Made by a program: the position numbers and the translations under genes
Notes under the pieces: model-generated
Told to the model about the DNA's origin: nothing
Database searches by the model: none
The model's input: only the letters and a program-made list of their open reading frames with translations
Shown here: piece by piece, positions 8,401 to 10,865 of the stretch
How positions within the stretch are numbered: the first letter of the stretch is position 1
Layout: each line of letters starts with the position of its first letter
NCBI GenBank assembly: GCA_002402245.1
Contig: NVVP01000035.1
Span: forward strand, 4,782 to 15,646
Length of the DNA stretch: 10,865 nt
Origin: Gammaproteobacteria bacterium
Lineage (GTDB): Bacteria; Pseudomonadota; Gammaproteobacteria; Nitrosococcales; Methylophagaceae
Reading direction: 5' to 3'

Positions 8401-8920
8401 TAATGAAATTCCCGTTATTACCGCCGGTCTGATTGTCGCTATTCGAACAATGAAAAGTAAAAATGGTGGTCGAATGTGTTTTATCACCCTTGATGACCAA
8501 ACTGCTCGATTAGAAGTACGTATTTTTGCCGAAGCCTATGAGCAATATCAAGCGATGCTTCAGCCTGATAAACTAGTTGTTATTCAAGGTAAAATTGGTC
8601 AGGACAATTTTACCGGTGGTTTAGCGGCAACGGCAGATACGGTATATGATATTGCGAGAGCAAGAGAAATGTGCGGTAAATCATTAATAATAATGGTTGA
8701 ATCTGCTAACCTTGGTTCTGATTGGATTGCACATTTACAGCAAACAATTACCCCATGGAAGGGGGGATTGATCCCAATTGAGATTAATTATAAAAATAAG
8801 GATGCGCGAGCATTAATTAGTTTAGGTGAAGATTGGAACGTGGCACCATCGGATAGTCTATTGGCTGATTTAGCTGATTTAGAGATGGTTGATGGCGTCA
8901 CAATGAAGTACAACACTTAA
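5432..8920 (+). CDS. dnaE: DNA polymerase III alpha subunit
   Basis: A 1162-residue replicative polymerase subunit, very close to the E. coli DnaE length. The N-terminal PHP domain begins at once with FVHLHLHTDYSLVDG (residues 5-19), confirming the start. The C-family polymerase core carries GPGRGSGAGSL (359-369) and the catalytic PDFDIDF, giving Asp401 and Asp403. KFDFLGLKTL gives Asp555; all three match the E. coli catalytic positions. A helix-hairpin-helix region is near 830-890. QNDMF at 915-919 matches the internal beta-clamp binding motif. An OB-fold follows at about 990-1065, then the tau-binding C-terminal region. It synthesises DNA on both strands as part of the holoenzyme with epsilon and theta. 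The usual upstream neighbour rnhB is absent; mscS stands there instead. The ribosome binding site is weak (AAGAGA, 5413-5418), so translation may depend partly on upstream ribosomes. Confidence 0.98.
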   Translation: MSDQFVHLHLHTDYSLVDGLVRIKPLISQVAELGMPAIAVTDQHNLFAAVKVYSAAQGAGVKPIIAADLRLRDPNDPRKSSRFVLLCQNTAGYLNLSRLISRAYMEGQHLGVPMLELDWLDGQTDGLICLAAGREGILGKALLNNLVDDIESITKHWKALFPDRFYLELIRTGRDDEERYIQLALDLAVSHDLPVVATNDVRFLDPSQFEAHEAKVCVNEGRLLDDIRRPRNYSQQQYLRTPAEMVELFIDIPEAIENTIEIAKRCNVTLTLGEHFLPDFPVPEGMTIEEFFSQESFEGLEQRLPVLFPDADVLAGKRAEYEERLQIELDVINEMGFPGYFLIVADFIKWSKDNEIPVGPGRGSGAGSLVAYSLKITDIDPLQYDLLFERFLNPERVSLPDFDIDFCMEGRDRVIDYVSRHYGRDHVSQIITFGTMAAKAVLRDVGRVLGFPYGLVDGLAKLVPFEIKMTLTKAMEQEPLLQERYDKEEDVKTLIDLALQLEGLTRNVGKHAGGVVIAPKVLTEYTPIYCEQNGASLVAQYDKDDVEEVGLVKFDFLGLKTLTVIDWAVKNVKAMLPPDEAAKINIDNLPLDDKPSYDLLKRAETTAVFQLESRGMKDLIKRLQPDTFEDIVALVALFRPGPLQSGMVDDFVNRKHGRAKVDYPHPDLEPVLKPTYGVIVYQEQVMQIAQVLAGYSLGGADMLRRAMGKKKPEEMAKQRELFLAGANNRGIDDKVSGPIFDLMEKFAEYGFNKSHSAAYALVAYQTAWLKAHYPAAFMAAVLTADMDNTDKVVGLIDDCRDLGLTVLPPDVNHSKIQFTVGDEGSVRYGLGAIKGVGEAALAGIVAEREQGKPFSSLYDFCQRVDMKKINKRVMDALVKSGAFDCLGGHRASLEASLAKAIHIAGQHRDNSDSGQNDMFGLMTVDDSIHDEEPLIDSRQWSEEQLLTAEKETLGLYLSGHPIDRYADELSQFIPKKISELDAPEAKGYQRNEIPVITAGLIVAIRTMKSKNGGRMCFITLDDQTARLEVRIFAEAYEQYQAMLQPDKLVVIQGKIGQDNFTGGLAATADTVYDIARAREMCGKSLIIMVESANLGSDWIAHLQQTITPWKGGLIPIEINYKNKDARALISLGEDWNVAPSDSLLADLADLEMVDGVTMKYNT

Positions 8921-8970
8921 ATTAAAGCAACGATGTTCATTAACTGAGTAAGTGAAAAGGCGAAAACTGA

Positions 8971-10077
8971 ATGGACTTAACCCCTTATTTAAAATTAATG
9001 GCGGAGAAAAATGCCTCGGATTTGTTTTTTTGTACGGGTACTGAACCTCGTCTTAAGGTTGAAGGAAATATTCGTCCAGTAGGCTCGACTAAGCTGTTGC
9101 CGGGTGAAGTTGAAAAGATGGCCATGGTCACTATGAGTGATGAACAAAAGCATGAATTTGAAACTACACTAGAGTGTAACTTTGCAATATCGATGCATGA
9201 GGTAGGACGCTTTCGAGTCAATATATTTCGACAACGAAGTGAAGTGTCGATTGTTATTCGCTATATTCAAAGTAATATTCCTCGTCTTGAAGACATCAAT
9301 TTACCTGACTCGCTTAAACATATTATTATGGAAAAACGAGGCCTGATTTTAGTTGTAGGTGCGACGGGATCAGGTAAGTCAACGTCATTAGCGGCAATGA
9401 TTGGTCACCGAAACCGTAACTCTGCATCTCATATTTTGACCATTGAAGATCCTCTAGAATTTATTCATCATCATGAAAAATCGATTGTTCAGCAACGTGA
9501 AGTAGGCATTGATACGCTGAGTTATGAAAACGCCCTTAAAAATGCCTTACGTGAAGCACCAGACGTTATTTTAATCGGTGAAATACGCGATATTGAAACG
9601 ATGAAGCATGCGATTAATTATGCTGAAACGGGACACTTATGTTTAGCTACATTGCATGCTAATAATGCTAATCAAGCCCTTGATCGTATTTTAAATTTCT
9701 TCCCTGACCTTGCTCATAAACAATTATTAACGGATTTATCGTTAAATTTAAAAGGGATTATTTCTCAGCGTTTATTACGCAGTGTTGATGGTAAGCTGGT
9801 TCCTGCTGTTGAGGTGATGTTAAATACACCTTATATTGCCGAGTTAATAAGTAAAGGCTCTATTGGCGAAATTAAAGAAGCGATGAAAGACAGTGCTGAA
9901 GAAGATATTGTCACTTTCGATCAGGCCATATTTACACTCTATAAGAAAGGCTTAATTACTTTGGATGAAGCCATTGCTAATGCAGATTCAAAGAATGATC
10001 TTAGCTTGGCAGTTAGAATGGATGAAGGTCATAGTAAAGAATCAGACAATTCAGTATCAGAACTCATCATGGGCTAG
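8971..10077 (+). CDS. pilU: PilT/PilU-family type IV pilus ATPase, PilU-like
   Basis: A 368-residue hexameric secretion ATPase of the GspE/PilT superfamily acting at the cytoplasmic base of the type IV pilus. After the N-terminal PAS-like domain (about 1-110), the Walker A motif GATGSGKST is at 130-138, the Asp box ILTIEDPLEF at 155-164, the Walker B region DVILIGEIRD at 198-207 and the His box around GHLCLATLHANNA at 221-233. The segments ATLHANNANQALDRILNFFP and QREVGIDT match PilU as I recall it. PilT instead has GTLHTTSA and a C-terminal AIRLTLE element, which I do not see. PilU works with PilT as an accessory retraction motor. No pilT or other pilus gene is in this window. AAGG at 8957-8960 lies 10 bases before the ATG. 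The gene is 50 bases after dnaE with no strong terminator between them. Confidence 0.9.
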   Translation: MDLTPYLKLMAEKNASDLFFCTGTEPRLKVEGNIRPVGSTKLLPGEVEKMAMVTMSDEQKHEFETTLECNFAISMHEVGRFRVNIFRQRSEVSIVIRYIQSNIPRLEDINLPDSLKHIIMEKRGLILVVGATGSGKSTSLAAMIGHRNRNSASHILTIEDPLEFIHHHEKSIVQQREVGIDTLSYENALKNALREAPDVILIGEIRDIETMKHAINYAETGHLCLATLHANNANQALDRILNFFPDLAHKQLLTDLSLNLKGIISQRLLRSVDGKLVPAVEVMLNTPYIAELISKGSIGEIKEAMKDSAEEDIVTFDQAIFTLYKKGLITLDEAIANADSKNDLSLAVRMDEGHSKESDNSVSELIMG

Positions 10078-10108
10078 GTATAACAGCACTTAAATTGTTA
10101 CAAGTGTG

Positions 10109-10114
10109 TATAAT
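10109..10114 (+). promoter_or_regulatory. Candidate accA promoter -10 box
   Basis: A perfect TATAAT stands 36 bases before the accA ATG, in the 73-base gap after pilU. No good -35 hexamer is seen at 16-18 bases; TTGTTA at 10095-10100 is only 8 bases away and too close. If used, transcription would start near 10120-10122. This would place the GAATTW repeat at or just after the start. It suggests accA can be transcribed independently of dnaE and pilU. Confidence 0.45.
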
Positions 10115-10131
10115 TCTATGGAATTAGAATT
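10112..10131 (+). repeat. Palindrome overlapping the accA -10 box
   Basis: AATTCTA (10112-10118) and TAGAATT (10125-10131) are perfect 7-base inverted arms separated by TGGAAT. The left arm shares bases with the TATAAT box and the right arm falls around the expected transcription start, a typical operator position. No known regulator motif (such as FadR, FabR or PsrA) is recognised. The A+T-rich composition makes a chance origin possible. Confidence 0.35.
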
Positions 10132-10138
10132 TGAATTT
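10121..10138 (+). repeat. Three-copy 6-bp tandem repeat in accA leader
   Basis: GAATTA, GAATTT and GAATTT follow one another without a gap, then TAAGG begins the accA ribosome binding region. The first two copies overlap the right half of the palindrome. The array lies between the candidate -10 box and the ribosome binding site, so changes in copy number would alter the leader length. Confidence 0.5.
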
Positions 10139-10150
10139 TAAGGTAACAAC

Positions 10151-10865
10151 ATGCAATTGAATTTCCTAGATTATGAACAACCTATCGCCGAGCTAGAAGC
10201 TAAAATCGATGAGTTGCGTTATATGAGTAATGATAGTGACTTAAACATTACCGATGAAATTCAAAAGCTACAAGATAAAAGCGTGTCGTTGACGGAATCT
10301 ATTTTTTCTTCATTAACACCTTGGCAAACCACACAAATGGCACGTCATCCACAGCGTCCTTATACGCTTGATTATATTCATCGTTTAATTACTGACTTTG
10401 AAGAATTACATGGTGATAGGGCCTATGCTGATGATGCTGCTTTAATTACCGGAATGGGCCGTTTAAATGGCCGACCAGTGATGGTTATTGGTCATCAAAA
10501 GGGTCGTGATACTAAAGAAAAAGTAGCCCGTAATTTTGGTATGCCTCGTCCAGAAGGCTATCGCAAAGCATTACGAATCATGAAAATGGCCGAACGTTTT
10601 GGCTTGCCCGTGATTACTTTTATTGATACACCGGGTGCTTATCCTGGTATTGATGCTGAAGAGCGTGGTCAAAGTGAAGCCATTGCACGTAATTTATTTG
10701 AAATGGCTCAACTTAAAACGCCTATTATTAGCACTATAATTGGTGAAGGTGGCTCAGGTGGCGCATTGGCTGTTGGGGTTGCCGATCATGTCATGATGTT
10801 GCAATACAGTATCTACTCAGTTATTTCTCCTGAAGGTTGTGCCTCTATTTTATGGAAAAGTGCTG
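10151..10865 (+). CDS. accA: Acetyl-CoA carboxylase carboxyltransferase subunit alpha (3'-truncated)
   Basis: The frame is open from ATG at 10151 to the window edge, giving the first 238 residues of a protein that is about 319 residues in E. coli. With AccD it forms the carboxyltransferase that moves the carboxyl group from carboxybiotin on AccB to acetyl-CoA, making malonyl-CoA for fatty acid synthesis in the cytoplasm. The start MQLNFLDYEQPIAELEAKIDEL is typical of AccA. Other landmarks are ARHPQRPYTLDYI (64-76), FEELHGDR (83-90), GHQKGRDTKE (114-123), the FIDTPGAYPG segment (157-166) and GEGGSGGALA (198-207), whose glycines shape the acyl-CoA oxyanion hole. AAGG at 10140-10143 lies seven bases before the start. 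The dnaE...accA neighbourhood is common in gammaproteobacteria; here pilU lies between them. Confidence 0.97.
   Translation, partial: MQLNFLDYEQPIAELEAKIDELRYMSNDSDLNITDEIQKLQDKSVSLTESIFSSLTPWQTTQMARHPQRPYTLDYIHRLITDFEELHGDRAYADDAALITGMGRLNGRPVMVIGHQKGRDTKEKVARNFGMPRPEGYRKALRIMKMAERFGLPVITFIDTPGAYPGIDAEERGQSEAIARNLFEMAQLKTPIISTIIGEGGSGGALAVGVADHVMMLQYSIYSVISPEGCASILWKSA

Noticed and set aside
8931..8957. Imperfect inverted repeat (TTCATTA / TAAGTGAA) between dnaE and pilU
   Set aside because: The arms are short, need a bulge and have no T-tract, so a terminator is not supported.

Overview
The window reads as a chromosomal segment of an A+T-rich gammaproteobacterial methylotroph. Two things point there. 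The left end holds the tail of a methanol dehydrogenase maturation cluster (mxaC-mxaK-mxaL). The right end holds dnaE and accA, which lie close together in many gammaproteobacteria. A Methylophaga-like (Piscirickettsiaceae-type) organism fits both, but this is an inference from gene content, not from a marker gene. All supported genes are on the + strand and coding density is very high. There is no gene-free stretch over 300 bases, and I see no tRNA, rRNA, CRISPR array or insertion sequence.

Region 1 (1-1963) is the end of the mxa operon. It contains a 5'-truncated mxaC (VWA protein with C-terminal membrane anchor), mxaK (membrane-anchored, TPR-like) and mxaL (VWA protein with membrane anchors at both ends). 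The genes overlap by 8 and 4 bases, so they are probably translationally coupled. Together they are thought to act on periplasmic methanol dehydrogenase (MxaFI), a Ca/PQQ enzyme, during calcium insertion or maturation. The operon seems to end at a long imperfect hairpin at 1974-2028. No mxaD follows, although it comes next in the classical mxaFJGIRSACKLD order.

Region 2 (2090-5357) is a compact three-gene unit. It starts with a signal-less YkuD-family protein (probably a cytoplasmic L,D-carboxypeptidase rather than a periplasmic L,D-transpeptidase), followed by nagZ (beta-N-acetylglucosaminidase of peptidoglycan recycling). The third gene is a large MscS-family channel overlapping nagZ by ATGA. 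The first two would act on the same recycled muropeptides in the cytoplasm, trimming the tetrapeptide and removing GlcNAc. The channel's link to them may be only cell-envelope or osmotic stress.

Region 3 (5357-10865) contains dnaE (replicative polymerase alpha subunit), pilU (type IV pilus retraction ATPase paralogue) and the first 238 codons of accA (carboxyltransferase alpha of acetyl-CoA carboxylase), which runs off the window. A 22-codon reading frame bridges mscS and dnaE. The pilU-accA gap carries a perfect TATAAT box, a short palindrome and a three-copy 6-bp repeat, so accA probably has its own promoter.

Most of the window is recognisable biology. The points most worth following are the predicted cytoplasmic YkuD-NagZ recycling pair, the long hairpin after mxaL, the apparent lack of a MIDAS threonine in MxaL, and the accA leader. 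I found no convincing undescribed multi-gene system.
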